64,000 nt of DNA from contig NZ_MCAS01000007.1 of the NCBI RefSeq assembly GCF_003610895.1, positions 62,001 through 126,000 on the forward strand, in the 5' to 3' direction. Origin of the DNA: Paraburkholderia fungorum (GTDB lineage Bacteria; Pseudomonadota; Gammaproteobacteria; Burkholderiales; Burkholderiaceae). Position numbers and translations under genes: made by a program. Positions 25,511 to 33,487 of the stretch are shown here, piece by piece; the stretch's first letter is position 1, and the number at the start of each line of letters is the position of its first letter. The notes beneath the pieces are model-generated. The model had not been told where the DNA came from. It was given only the letters and a program-made list of their open reading frames with translations, and did not search any database.

Positions 25511-27850
25511 ATGGGAAGCAAGAGGGGCCGTGCCATACCGGGACCGATTTTTCTTGGACGCACGCTGGTTGCCGTCTCGGTCATGAAATTGTTCCTCACG
25601 ACAGCGGAGGTGGCGGCGCAGACGGCGCCTTCCGCGCCAGGAACCGACACACAGACCGTATCGCCCGCGGCGAGCGCCGCGCAAGCACCAGCCGCGGCGA
25701 GTTCACCCGCCGCGGCTGCGGGCAAGGGTAACGGGTCCAACGCCGTCACGCTCAATTCGGTTGAGGTGACCGCTAACCGGCGTCGTGAACCGGCACGCGA
25801 GGTGCCGATGAAAGTCGACACCTTGTCCAGCGAGAGTCTGCAGAAGTCAGGGGCCACCAATCTGAGCGACTACCTGTCCTCAGAGCCCGGCGTCGGTTTC
25901 AACAGCGGCGGCGGACCGGGTCAGGGCACGATCTCGATGCGCGGCGTGACGGCGGGCACCGATGTCGGGCCGACCGTGGGCGTGTATGTGGACGACACGC
26001 CTTTGGGTTCGAACACGGTGTCGGGTGGCGGCGCGGCACTCGCGTTCGACATGGGGCTGCTCGATCTGAATCACATCGAGATCCTGTTCGGGCCACAAGG
26101 CACCTTGTACGGCGCGGGCGCGATGGGTGGGCTGCTGAAATACGTCACCAATCAGCCCGATACGGAGAACTTCTCCGGACAGGTGGGAACGACTTTCTCG
26201 TCGACGTGGCACGGCGGGCTCAACAACACGACCAATGCGGTACTGAATCTGCCGCTGAAGTCCGATGTGGCCGCGGTACGGATATCCGCGTTCAATACCC
26301 ACAGCGCGGGCTTTATCGATGCGGTGGGCGCGGATGCGGGAAGCCGCATCAACGAAAACGATACGACCGGCATGCGCGCGTCGGTACTCCTGACGCCCAC
26401 TCGCAAGCTCACATTCCGCTTTACCGCTACCGTGCAGAACATCAATAGCGACGGCCAGAATTTTGTGGACTACGGAATGAATGGGCAGCCGGTGTTTGGC
26501 GCGCTGACAAAGAACCTCGATTCGCCCGAGCCGTATCACCAAAGCAATCAGTTCTATACCGCCAACGCCGAATACGATTTTGGATGGGCGCGCTTTAACT
26601 CGATCTCGGCGTACCAGTCGCTCCGGACTGCCTCCACGCTCGATTTCACGCCGTTCTACGGTCCCATTCTCGCGGCCGACGGGTTCAATGTCAGCGCGGT
26701 ATCGGCTTCCTCCAACGTCGGCACCAACAAGGTGACCCAGGAGTTCCGGTTGACCTCGCCGGGCAACCAGACGCTGGAATGGGTTGCAGGCCTGTATTAC
26801 GACCATGAACACAGCGACACCATGCAGGTGTACCGGGCAACGGGCGTTGGCGGCGCACCGTCCTACGAGATGGAGACGGCCGGTTATGCGGGAAGCTACG
26901 AGGAGGTAGCCGCATACGGAGACCTGACCTACAACCTGAACTCGCGCATTGCGTTGACCGCGGGGATGCGGATTGCTCACAACAGCCAGGACTTTCGTCA
27001 GGACACGGGTGGCTTGCTGGTGCCGGTTCCTTTCTCCGCGCCGGGATCGTCGGCCGACACGAGCAAGACGTACATGTTCACGGCCAGCTACAAGCTGACG
27101 CCAAAGAGCAATGTGTATGCGCGCATTGCGAGCGGCTATCGGCCCGGCGGCCCCAACAGCATGGCGGTCAGTGCGGTGACAGGGCAGCTGATCGCAGGCA
27201 ATCCGACCTACCAGCCCGATACCTTGTGGAACTACGAAATCGGCTATAAGGCCGATCTGCTGGACAACCGCCTGTCGGTGGCGCTTTCCGCGTACGACAT
27301 CGAATGGCGCAACATTCAGCAGTACGGCGCAGTCGACGGCATCGCCCAACTCATCAACGCGGGCGACGCCCGCATCAAGGGCATGGAGCTGTCAGGCGCA
27401 TTTCGTCCGACACCGGCCTGGTCGTTCACGGCGTCACTGTCCGCGATCGACGCCTATCTGACCGAAGGCACCCCGAGCGTCGGTTCGAAGGCCGGCGATC
27501 TGTTGCCGAACACGGCGAAGTTTTCCGCGGCGCTGGCCGCGACCCGGCGCTTCCAGATCGGCCCTTATCCGGCCTCCGCAACGGTGAGCGAACGCTTCGT
27601 GGGCGAACGCCATTCGAGCTTCGCCGGCGCGACAGGCGCACCGGACTTCATTCTGCCGGCCTATGCCGTGACGGATTTGCAGTTCGGCGTGGACCTGAAG
27701 TACGCGAGCCTGTCGCTGTTCGTCAGGAACCTGTTCAATCGCGATGGTCTGCTGTCCGCCAATACGGCGTACGTACCGTTGGGCGGAACCGTCTGGGCAT
27801 CCGTCATCCAGCCGCGCACGATCGGTGTGCAACTGAGCGCGCCGTTCTAA
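25511..27850 (+). CDS. TonB-dependent outer membrane receptor
   Basis: 779 residues. An N-terminal signal region of about 40 residues ends near AEVAAQ; an internal ATG at 25583 is an alternative start. A TonB-box-like VEVTANRR is followed by the plug domain (residues about 95-210: ATNLSDYLSSEPGVGF, GTISMRGVTAGTD, VGVYVDDTPLGSN, LFGPQGTLYGAGAMGGLLKY). A 22-strand barrel ends in ASVIQPRTIGVQLSAPF with a terminal Phe. The class resembles receptors of sphingomonads and Burkholderia for organic substrates rather than classical ferric siderophore receptors. Immediately followed by its own tonB-exbBDD genes. Confidence 0.93.
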   Translation: MGSKRGRAIPGPIFLGRTLVAVSVMKLFLTTAEVAAQTAPSAPGTDTQTVSPAASAAQAPAAASSPAAAAGKGNGSNAVTLNSVEVTANRRREPAREVPMKVDTLSSESLQKSGATNLSDYLSSEPGVGFNSGGGPGQGTISMRGVTAGTDVGPTVGVYVDDTPLGSNTVSGGGAALAFDMGLLDLNHIEILFGPQGTLYGAGAMGGLLKYVTNQPDTENFSGQVGTTFSSTWHGGLNNTTNAVLNLPLKSDVAAVRISAFNTHSAGFIDAVGADAGSRINENDTTGMRASVLLTPTRKLTFRFTATVQNINSDGQNFVDYGMNGQPVFGALTKNLDSPEPYHQSNQFYTANAEYDFGWARFNSISAYQSLRTASTLDFTPFYGPILAADGFNVSAVSASSNVGTNKVTQEFRLTSPGNQTLEWVAGLYYDHEHSDTMQVYRATGVGGAPSYEMETAGYAGSYEEVAAYGDLTYNLNSRIALTAGMRIAHNSQDFRQDTGGLLVPVPFSAPGSSADTSKTYMFTASYKLTPKSNVYARIASGYRPGGPNSMAVSAVTGQLIAGNPTYQPDTLWNYEIGYKADLLDNRLSVALSAYDIEWRNIQQYGAVDGIAQLINAGDARIKGMELSGAFRPTPAWSFTASLSAIDAYLTEGTPSVGSKAGDLLPNTAKFSAALAATRRFQIGPYPASATVSERFVGERHSSFAGATGAPDFILPAYAVTDLQFGVDLKYASLSLFVRNLFNRDGLLSANTAYVPLGGTVWASVIQPRTIGVQLSAPF

Positions 27851-27878
27851 CGCCTGAGCCGATTCGAGGGGAATACGT

Positions 27879-28559
27879 ATGCCTGGCCATCTGGCATCGC
27901 AACGAAGAATGGCGGGACAGCCGCGCCAGTTTGGGCAGCCGCAGGGCAGCCCCGTGCGCCGCTTTGGCGGTATCGCGGTCGTGCTGCTGTTGCACGTGGT
28001 GTTGATCTACGCGCTGCTCAACGGTCTTGCCACCCGGGTGGTGGAGGTCATTCAGCATCCGATCGAGGCCCGGATCATCGTCCCGGTGAAACCGCCGCCA
28101 CCGCCCCCGCCGCTGCCGGTCGTCAAGTTGACGCCGCCGAAGGTTGCACCGCCGCCGCGGCCGTTCGTGCCGCCACCGGAAGTGCCGGTGCAGGCGGCGC
28201 CGCAGCAAACCATCGCGCACCAGCCGGCGCCGGTGGTGTCGGCGCCTGTCGTGCAGGCGCCGCCCGCTCCGGTGGCGGTGAAGGCGCCAAGCCATGAGGT
28301 GGGGGTGGTGTGCCCGAACTCCGATCAGGTGCGCGCTTCACTGCGCTATCCACGCGAGGCGCTGGAAAACAACATCACCGGCAACGTCCTGATCGAGTTC
28401 GTTGTCGATGCGCAAGGCCACATTTCGGATGAGCGGGTCGTGCAGTCGGCCGACCCCATTCTGGATCGCGCCGCGCTTAACGCGGTCAGGCGGTTTAGTT
28501 GCATTTCGCAGGAGCAGGCTGTTCGTGTGCAGGTTCCGTTCTCGTTCAATCTGAATTGA
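27879..28559 (+). CDS. tonB: TonB energy transducer
   Basis: 226 residues. One membrane helix (about residues 29-51, VVLLLHVVLIYALLNGL) is followed by a Pro-rich periplasmic spacer (PVKPPPPPPPLPVVKLTPPK and further Pro/Val repeats). The C-terminal TonB domain (residues about 140-226) includes LRYPREALENNITGNVLIEF, as in the TonB_C fold. It transmits proton-motive energy from ExbBD to the receptor encoded 28 bp upstream. Its location makes it a dedicated rather than a housekeeping TonB. Confidence 0.93.
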   Translation: MPGHLASQRRMAGQPRQFGQPQGSPVRRFGGIAVVLLLHVVLIYALLNGLATRVVEVIQHPIEARIIVPVKPPPPPPPLPVVKLTPPKVAPPPRPFVPPPEVPVQAAPQQTIAHQPAPVVSAPVVQAPPAPVAVKAPSHEVGVVCPNSDQVRASLRYPREALENNITGNVLIEFVVDAQGHISDERVVQSADPILDRAALNAVRRFSCISQEQAVRVQVPFSFNLN

Positions 28560-28627
28560 CCGGGCCGTCAGACGGAAGCCGCAGTCGTGGATTTGAGCAG
28601 GGACTTTGATCGTTCAATGGAGTAGAC

Positions 28628-29557
28628 ATGAAGAAGCGTTCTATTGCCGCACTCGCGGCCAGCATGATGATGACCGCCGCCGCGGTGAGCACGCTCGGCG
28701 TTCCGCTCGCCGCGCATGCGCAGGCCAGCGCCGCCGTGGCGAGCGCGGCATTATCGGCGTCGGGGGCGGCGTCGGCTGCGGCTAAGGCCACGCCGCAAAC
28801 GGCGGCGCCGGCCGTCGATCATCCGGTTCCGCCGCCGGCGCCGGCCACCTCGGCCACCGTTGCTAATCCATACGGTCTGGGCGCGCTGTGGGCGGGTGGC
28901 GATTTCGTTGCGCGCTTCGTGCTGATTCTGCTGGTGGTGATGTCGATGGGCAGCTGGTACATCATGGTCACCAAGTTCTTCGAGCAATTGCGCGCCAACC
29001 GCCGCGCGAAACGCGCCGACGAGCAGTTGTGGAGCGCGCCGTCGCTTGTGGAGGGCACACAGCAACTGGAGGCAACGTCGCCGTTCCGCTTCATTGCCGA
29101 AACGGCGATCGAGGCGGGCGAGCACCACGACGAAGCGCTGCTCGAAGCGGTCGACCGCAATACGTGGATCGACGTGTCGGTCGAGCGCGCGATCACCAGC
29201 GTGTCGAACCGCTTGCAGGACGGCCTTGCGTTCCTGGGAACCGTTGGCTCGACCGCACCGTTCGTCGGCCTGTTCGGCACGGTATGGGGCATCTATCACG
29301 CGCTGACGGCAATCGGCGTGGCCGGCCAGGCGTCCATCGACAAGGTGGCCGGGCCGGTGGGCGAGGCGCTGATCATGACGGCCATCGGCCTCGCGGTCGC
29401 GGTCCCGGCCGTGCTCGGCTACAACTTCCTCGTGCGTCGCAACAAGGCGGTGATGGAGCGTGTCCGGGCCTTTGGCGCGCAGTTGCATGTGGTGGTGCTG
29501 GCCGGCGGCAAGCGGCCGGCGCGCAACGGTGTGCGCGTTGCATCACTGGTCGACTGA
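28628..29557 (+). CDS. exbB: ExbB/MotA/TolQ proton-channel protein
   Basis: 309 residues. It begins with a cleavable-looking signal and an Ala/Pro-rich periplasmic extension (residues 1-80) as in ExbB of the long type. Three membrane helices follow: FVARFVLILLVVMSMGSWYI, then after a cytoplasmic domain GTVGSTAPFVGLFGTVWGIY and AIGLAVAVPAVLGYNFLVRR. The conserved Thr/Ala/Gly residues of the proton channel are present. Assembles as a pentamer around ExbD in the inner membrane. ATG behind GGAG. Confidence 0.93.
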   Translation: MKKRSIAALAASMMMTAAAVSTLGVPLAAHAQASAAVASAALSASGAASAAAKATPQTAAPAVDHPVPPPAPATSATVANPYGLGALWAGGDFVARFVLILLVVMSMGSWYIMVTKFFEQLRANRRAKRADEQLWSAPSLVEGTQQLEATSPFRFIAETAIEAGEHHDEALLEAVDRNTWIDVSVERAITSVSNRLQDGLAFLGTVGSTAPFVGLFGTVWGIYHALTAIGVAGQASIDKVAGPVGEALIMTAIGLAVAVPAVLGYNFLVRRNKAVMERVRAFGAQLHVVVLAGGKRPARNGVRVASLVD

Positions 29558-29569
29558 GCGGAGCGGGCA

Positions 29570-29995
29570 ATGGCGATGAACGTGAGGCAAGGCGAAGATG
29601 ACGACGAAGTCATCTCCAGTATCAATACCACGCCGCTCGTCGACGTGATGCTGGTGTTGCTGATCATCTTTCTGATCACCATTCCGGTGGTGACGCACAC
29701 CGTGCCGCTGGATTTGCCGAAGGAAACGGTGCAGCCCTTGCAGGCCCAGCCGAAGAGCATCGAGATCGCGGTCAATCGTAACGGCGACTTCTTCTGGGAC
29801 GAGAGTCTGGTAGACGGACCGGCGCTGCTGGCGCGTTTGAAGGCCGCGTCGGTCCAGACGCCGCAACCGGAAGTGCATGTGCGCGGCGATCAGAGCACGC
29901 GTTACGAGTTCATCGGGCGTGTGATCGCTGCCTGCGAGCGGGCCGGTATCGACAAGGTTTCATTCATCACTGAGCCGCCGGCGCGCGGCGGCTAG
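29570..29995 (+). CDS. exbD: ExbD proton-motive subunit (first copy)
   Basis: 141 residues. The N-terminal cytoplasmic tail leads to SSINTTPLVDVMLVLLIIFL, where the Asp in PLVDVMLVL is the essential protonatable residue. A periplasmic domain follows (SIEIAVNRNGDFFWDESLVD and a C-terminal alpha/beta fold). Spacing to exbB is 12 nt and to the second exbD 16 nt, so the genes are cotranscribed. Confidence 0.92.
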   Translation: MAMNVRQGEDDDEVISSINTTPLVDVMLVLLIIFLITIPVVTHTVPLDLPKETVQPLQAQPKSIEIAVNRNGDFFWDESLVDGPALLARLKAASVQTPQPEVHVRGDQSTRYEFIGRVIAACERAGIDKVSFITEPPARGG

Positions 29996-30011
29996 CCGGG
30001 AGGAGCAGATC

Positions 30012-30443
30012 ATGGGAATGAACGTATCGTCGGGCGGTGCCGGCGGCGAGCCGGATGTGATGGTCGACATCAATACCACGCCGTTGATCGACGTGATGCT
30101 GGTGTTGCTGATCATGCTGATTATTACTATTCCGATCCAGATGCACTCGGTCAAAATGAACCTGCCGGTCGGCAATCCGCCACCGCAGATCACGCAGCCG
30201 GAAGTGGTGCAGATCGATATCGGCGCCGATGGCGTGACGACATGGAACGGCGCGGCCGTGCCGGACAAAGCCGCGCTCGAAGCCAGGCTCGCTCAGGTGG
30301 CGGCCGAGCCGCTCCAGGCCGAAATCCATCTGCGCCCGGACCGGCGCACGCCATACCGGGACGTTGCCGCCGTGATGGCTTCGGCGCAGCGGGTGGGCGC
30401 AACGAAGATCGGGCTGATCGGCAACGAGCAGTACATGCAGTAG
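30012..30443 (+). CDS. exbD: ExbD proton-motive subunit (second copy)
   Basis: 143 residues, a paralogue of the preceding gene, with MVDINTTPLIDVMLVLLIML retaining the essential Asp. GGGAGGAG lies eight bases before the ATG. ExbD works as a dimer in the ExbB pentamer, so two ExbD genes suggest a heterodimer, as in Xanthomonas exbD1-exbD2 where both affect receptor function. Last gene of the import cluster. Confidence 0.92.
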   Translation: MGMNVSSGGAGGEPDVMVDINTTPLIDVMLVLLIMLIITIPIQMHSVKMNLPVGNPPPQITQPEVVQIDIGADGVTTWNGAAVPDKAALEARLAQVAAEPLQAEIHLRPDRRTPYRDVAAVMASAQRVGATKIGLIGNEQYMQ

Positions 30444-30613
30444 ATATGCGGTAGAGAGCCGGTCTGCGGCTTGCTGATGCCGCGTGTCGTCGCAGCGAAC
30501 TCGCTGGGGCGTTCGGCACTCGCACGATAGAACGATCGTTTGCGCTCACAAAAGCGGGAAGCCGGCAGGCAGGAGTCCGATTGGATTGGCCGGCATCCGC
30601 CGCGCGCAAACGT

Positions 30614-31204
30614 CTATGCCGCGGTTTGTTCAGAATCGGAAGGACGCTCGGACGTCCATCTATCTTCATCCAGCAACAGCTTGAAGAGCCGATCCCGTTG
30701 CCGGTCTGAAATGGGCGAAAGGCCGAGAAGGGTGGTGTACGCCAAACCTCGCGCGGCAATCAGGCGTAAGAGCGCCATGTCCGGATCGTCGGCCTCGCTG
30801 CGTATCTTGCGTGTCTGCGCCGCGTCTTCGTCGCGGATTTCGCTGAGCAGCGTCGGGTCTTCCACGAGAGTGGCCAGAATCGCTCTGGCCACGGAGTGCG
30901 GCTGATTGATCGATTCCCGAACCACCGCGATCTGACACGAAAGCGTGGGTTCACGCAGAGAATCGCCCTTGGTCGCCAGGAAATTGTTCGCGAACGACCT
31001 GTAGTGATCTTGCTGATAGGCGAGCAGCGCCTTGAGGATATCGGCCTTCGTGCGGAATTGATGGAGTAGCCCGCCTTTGCTGATCCCGCTTTCGCGAGAC
31101 AGCGCGTCGAAGGTAAGCCCACCTGGACCATCTCTCGTCAGGATTACGAATGCCGCCTTGATAGCGGTGTTTCGGGATCGCTCCGAACGGGTAGGATTGT
31201 CCAT
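30614..31204 (-). CDS. TetR family transcriptional regulator
   Basis: 196 residues from ATG 31204 (MDNPTRSERSRNTAIKAAF) with AGGAAG upstream. The N-terminal TetR HTH is LTFDALSRESGISKGGLLHQ with FRTKADILKALLAYQ. The C-terminal ligand domain resembles TetR_C_17-type regulators. It converges on the ExbD gene at 30443 (170 bp between stops) and may or may not relate to the import cluster. It lies downstream of another TetR gene on the same strand with a 220-bp gap. Confidence 0.88.
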   Translation of the reverse strand: MDNPTRSERSRNTAIKAAFVILTRDGPGGLTFDALSRESGISKGGLLHQFRTKADILKALLAYQQDHYRSFANNFLATKGDSLREPTLSCQIAVVRESINQPHSVARAILATLVEDPTLLSEIRDEDAAQTRKIRSEADDPDMALLRLIAARGLAYTTLLGLSPISDRQRDRLFKLLLDEDRWTSERPSDSEQTAA

Positions 31205-31424
31205 GTCTTCCTGTGAGATGTGAGGGCCATCGTCCGAACCGTGCTTCGGACAACATCCGTGCGAGAAGCCGCCAGATTGGCAAAGCAGGTGCCGCCCATG
31301 CGTGGCCTGCCATTCTAACAAGGGTTCGCCGGCCTTCACCTTTGGGCCAACCCCGGCTGGTCGATGGGCCGCTGCCCTTTGGTGTCGCGATGGACTCCGG
31401 TGACGTTGCGCAGCCGTGACGGGA

Positions 31425-32183
31425 TTACGACTGCTTGCGTGGCTTTCCTTTAGCCGTGGTTGGCGTGGCGGCCTGCCCCTCGTCACGTTCGCGGCTCCAT
31501 TGCTCGAGCAGTATCCGCGTCTGGTCGCTTATGGTCGACTTGAGCTGTTCGATCTTCTCTGCATCGATGCTTTTCCAGCCGAGCATCGACAGCGTGGAGC
31601 TTTGGGCGACGTGAAAAATCACCATTTGCCCATGCAGGCTGAAGTTGCGGATCAGCGTGACCGGATCGTCGGCGGCCCGCCCGGAAATTCGCGCCACGAG
31701 CGCTGCGGTTGCATTGGAGAGCGGATGGCGGATTCGCTTGGCCAGAATCTGTGTCGCACTTTCGGGTTCCTGGCCGGCCTGCTCGCGGGCGAAGAAAAGC
31801 CGCCGGCCGCGATTATTCCCCTTCGCGAAGACGCCGTCCGCCACGGTGCCCTGAATGCGGATGTAGGCATCGATCAGCGCCGCGGTGCCGGCGTTTTCAC
31901 GTAACGCTTCCTGCGCATCCGCGATGGCCGGCCCGAAGGTCTTCCATGCGTCGTCGGCGAGCGCTTCGACACACGCGCGATACACCCCTTCCTTATTCTC
32001 GAAGTAATACTGCAGCGCGGGCGCGTTGACGCCCGCGTGGGCTGCGATATCGCGCGTCGACGCGCCATCGAAGCCGTGTTCGCCAAACAGTTCGATCGCC
32101 GCCTCGATGATCCGCTGACGCGTCTCGTCGCCGCGCGCATAGCCGCCTTCCGGCGAACGGCGCAGCTTCTTTGCGGTGTTCAT
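31425..32183 (-). CDS. CerR-type TetR family regulator of pump 2
   Basis: 252 residues from ATG 32183, with GGAGAG upstream. HTH: STRDIAAHAGVNAPALQYYF followed by ENKEGVYRACVEALADDAW. The C-terminal domain, LFFAREQAGQEPESATQILA and after, matches CerR_C (DUF1956) found in TetR regulators such as CecR (YbiH) that control pump genes. It is divergent from the HlyD/DHA2/NodT operon, across a 161-bp promoter region with CAATTG dyads, so it is most likely its repressor. Confidence 0.9.
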   Translation of the reverse strand: MNTAKKLRRSPEGGYARGDETRQRIIEAAIELFGEHGFDGASTRDIAAHAGVNAPALQYYFENKEGVYRACVEALADDAWKTFGPAIADAQEALRENAGTAALIDAYIRIQGTVADGVFAKGNNRGRRLFFAREQAGQEPESATQILAKRIRHPLSNATAALVARISGRAADDPVTLIRNFSLHGQMVIFHVAQSSTLSMLGWKSIDAEKIEQLKSTISDQTRILLEQWSRERDEGQAATPTTAKGKPRKQS

Positions 32184-32284
32184 GCATTGCTCTCCGCGTT
32201 TCTTTCCATTGCGCCCCGCAGGACGTTCCCTTGGGGGACACCCGAAGCAAATCCTGTGGGGAGATGTCTTCCGAAATATATCAC

Positions 32285-32334
32285 TTGACACAATTGTACC
32301 GAGTGGAATAATTTTGCCAGCTGGAAACAATTGG
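32285..32334 (+). promoter_or_regulatory. Promoter and probable TetR operator of pump 2
   Basis: TTGACA (32285-32290), an 18-bp spacer and TAATTT (32309-32314) make a good sigma-70 promoter toward the HlyD gene, whose start is 31 bp on. The palindrome ACAATTGT (32290-32297) overlaps the -35 end. A second CAATTG lies at 32328-32333, 37 bp further. The paired sites would suit the divergent CerR/TetR protein. Confidence 0.6.
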
Positions 32335-32344
32335 ACTACATGAG

Positions 32345-33487
32345 ATGTCAACGACCGCAGGCTCTCCCTCCCGCCCGCTTCCTGCCGAAGACCCGCCGGC
32401 ATCCACCGCCAGGCGCCCCAGCCGGCGCACGGTGCTGCTCGCGCTCGGCGTCGTCGCGCTGATTGTCGCGGCGGTCTGGCTCGGCCGCTGGTGGACAGTT
32501 GGGCGCTTTATCGAAAGCACAGACGACGCCTATCTGCGGGCCGACAGTGTGACGGTCGCGCCCAAGATCGCGGGCTACGTGACGGAAGTTTACGTCGCCG
32601 ACAATCAGGTCGTGAAACCCGGCGACCCGCTCGTCCATCTCGACGCCCGCCAGTACCAGGTCGCGCTCGACCAGGCGCGCGCCACGATCGACGCGCGCAA
32701 GGCCGACATCGAACGCGCCCAGGCGGACATCAAGCAGCAGCAGTCCAATATCGCGCAGGCTCAGGCGCAGCAGCAGGTGGCACAGGTGAACGCGCACCAT
32801 GCGAGCGACGAAGTGCGGCGCTACGCACCGCTCGTCGCAACCGGCGCCGAAACGAGCGAACGGCTGGCGGAATTGACCAGCAGCCGCGACCAGGCCAATG
32901 CCACGCTCACGGCGAACGCCGCCGCGGTCGAAGCAGCGCGCTCGCAGATCGGTTCGGCCACCGCGCAACTCGCGCAGGCACGCGCACAACTCGAAGCGGC
33001 TGAGGCAAGCGCCCAGCAATCGCAACTCGATCTCGACAACACCGTGGTGCGCAGTGTCCTCGGCGGCAAGGTCGGCGATCGTACGGTGCGGGTCGGTCAG
33101 TACGTGCAACCCGGCACGCGGATGCTGACGGTCGTGCCGGTGCAGAGCACCTATCTGCTGGCCAATTTCAAGGAAACGCAGGTGGGCCGGATGCGTGTCG
33201 GCCAGCCGGTGGAAATGCACGTCGACGCGTTGCCAGGTCATACGCTGCACGGCGTGATCGACAGTTTCTCGCCCGGCACGGGCTCGCAATTCGCGCTGCT
33301 GCCGCCGGAAAATGCCACCGGCAACTTCACGAAGATCGTGCAACGGGTGCCCGTGCGGATTCGCATCGACACGGGTGTGGAAACGCGTAGCGTGCTCTTG
33401 CCGGGGCTGTCGGTCACCGTGGATGTCGACACGCGTTCCGCGCGCGATCGTGACGCGCGCATCGACGCCGAGAACCATCGTGGCTGA
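32345..33487 (+). CDS. HlyD/EmrA-type membrane fusion protein (pump 2)
   Basis: 380 residues. A Pro-rich cytoplasmic tail is followed by a membrane helix (about residues 29-48, VLLALGVVALIVAAVWLGR) and the EmrA hallmark ESTDDAYLRADSVTVAPKIA. A coiled-coil hairpin rich in Gln/Ala heptads (residues about 110-220) lies between the lipoyl half-motifs. The C-terminal barrel ends with ATGNFTKIVQRVPVRIRIDT. Paralogous to the adaptor of pump 1. Overlaps the start of the DHA2 gene by 8 nt. No strong Shine-Dalgarno precedes the ATG. Confidence 0.92.
   Translation: MSTTAGSPSRPLPAEDPPASTARRPSRRTVLLALGVVALIVAAVWLGRWWTVGRFIESTDDAYLRADSVTVAPKIAGYVTEVYVADNQVVKPGDPLVHLDARQYQVALDQARATIDARKADIERAQADIKQQQSNIAQAQAQQQVAQVNAHHASDEVRRYAPLVATGAETSERLAELTSSRDQANATLTANAAAVEAARSQIGSATAQLAQARAQLEAAEASAQQSQLDLDNTVVRSVLGGKVGDRTVRVGQYVQPGTRMLTVVPVQSTYLLANFKETQVGRMRVGQPVEMHVDALPGHTLHGVIDSFSPGTGSQFALLPPENATGNFTKIVQRVPVRIRIDTGVETRSVLLPGLSVTVDVDTRSARDRDARIDAENHRG

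Noticed and set aside
25880..27349. Long open frame antisense to the TonB receptor gene
   Set aside because: Its protein is rich in Arg, His and Val with no family motif, and it mirrors the codon structure of the clearly real receptor gene. Long antisense frames are expected at this GC content.
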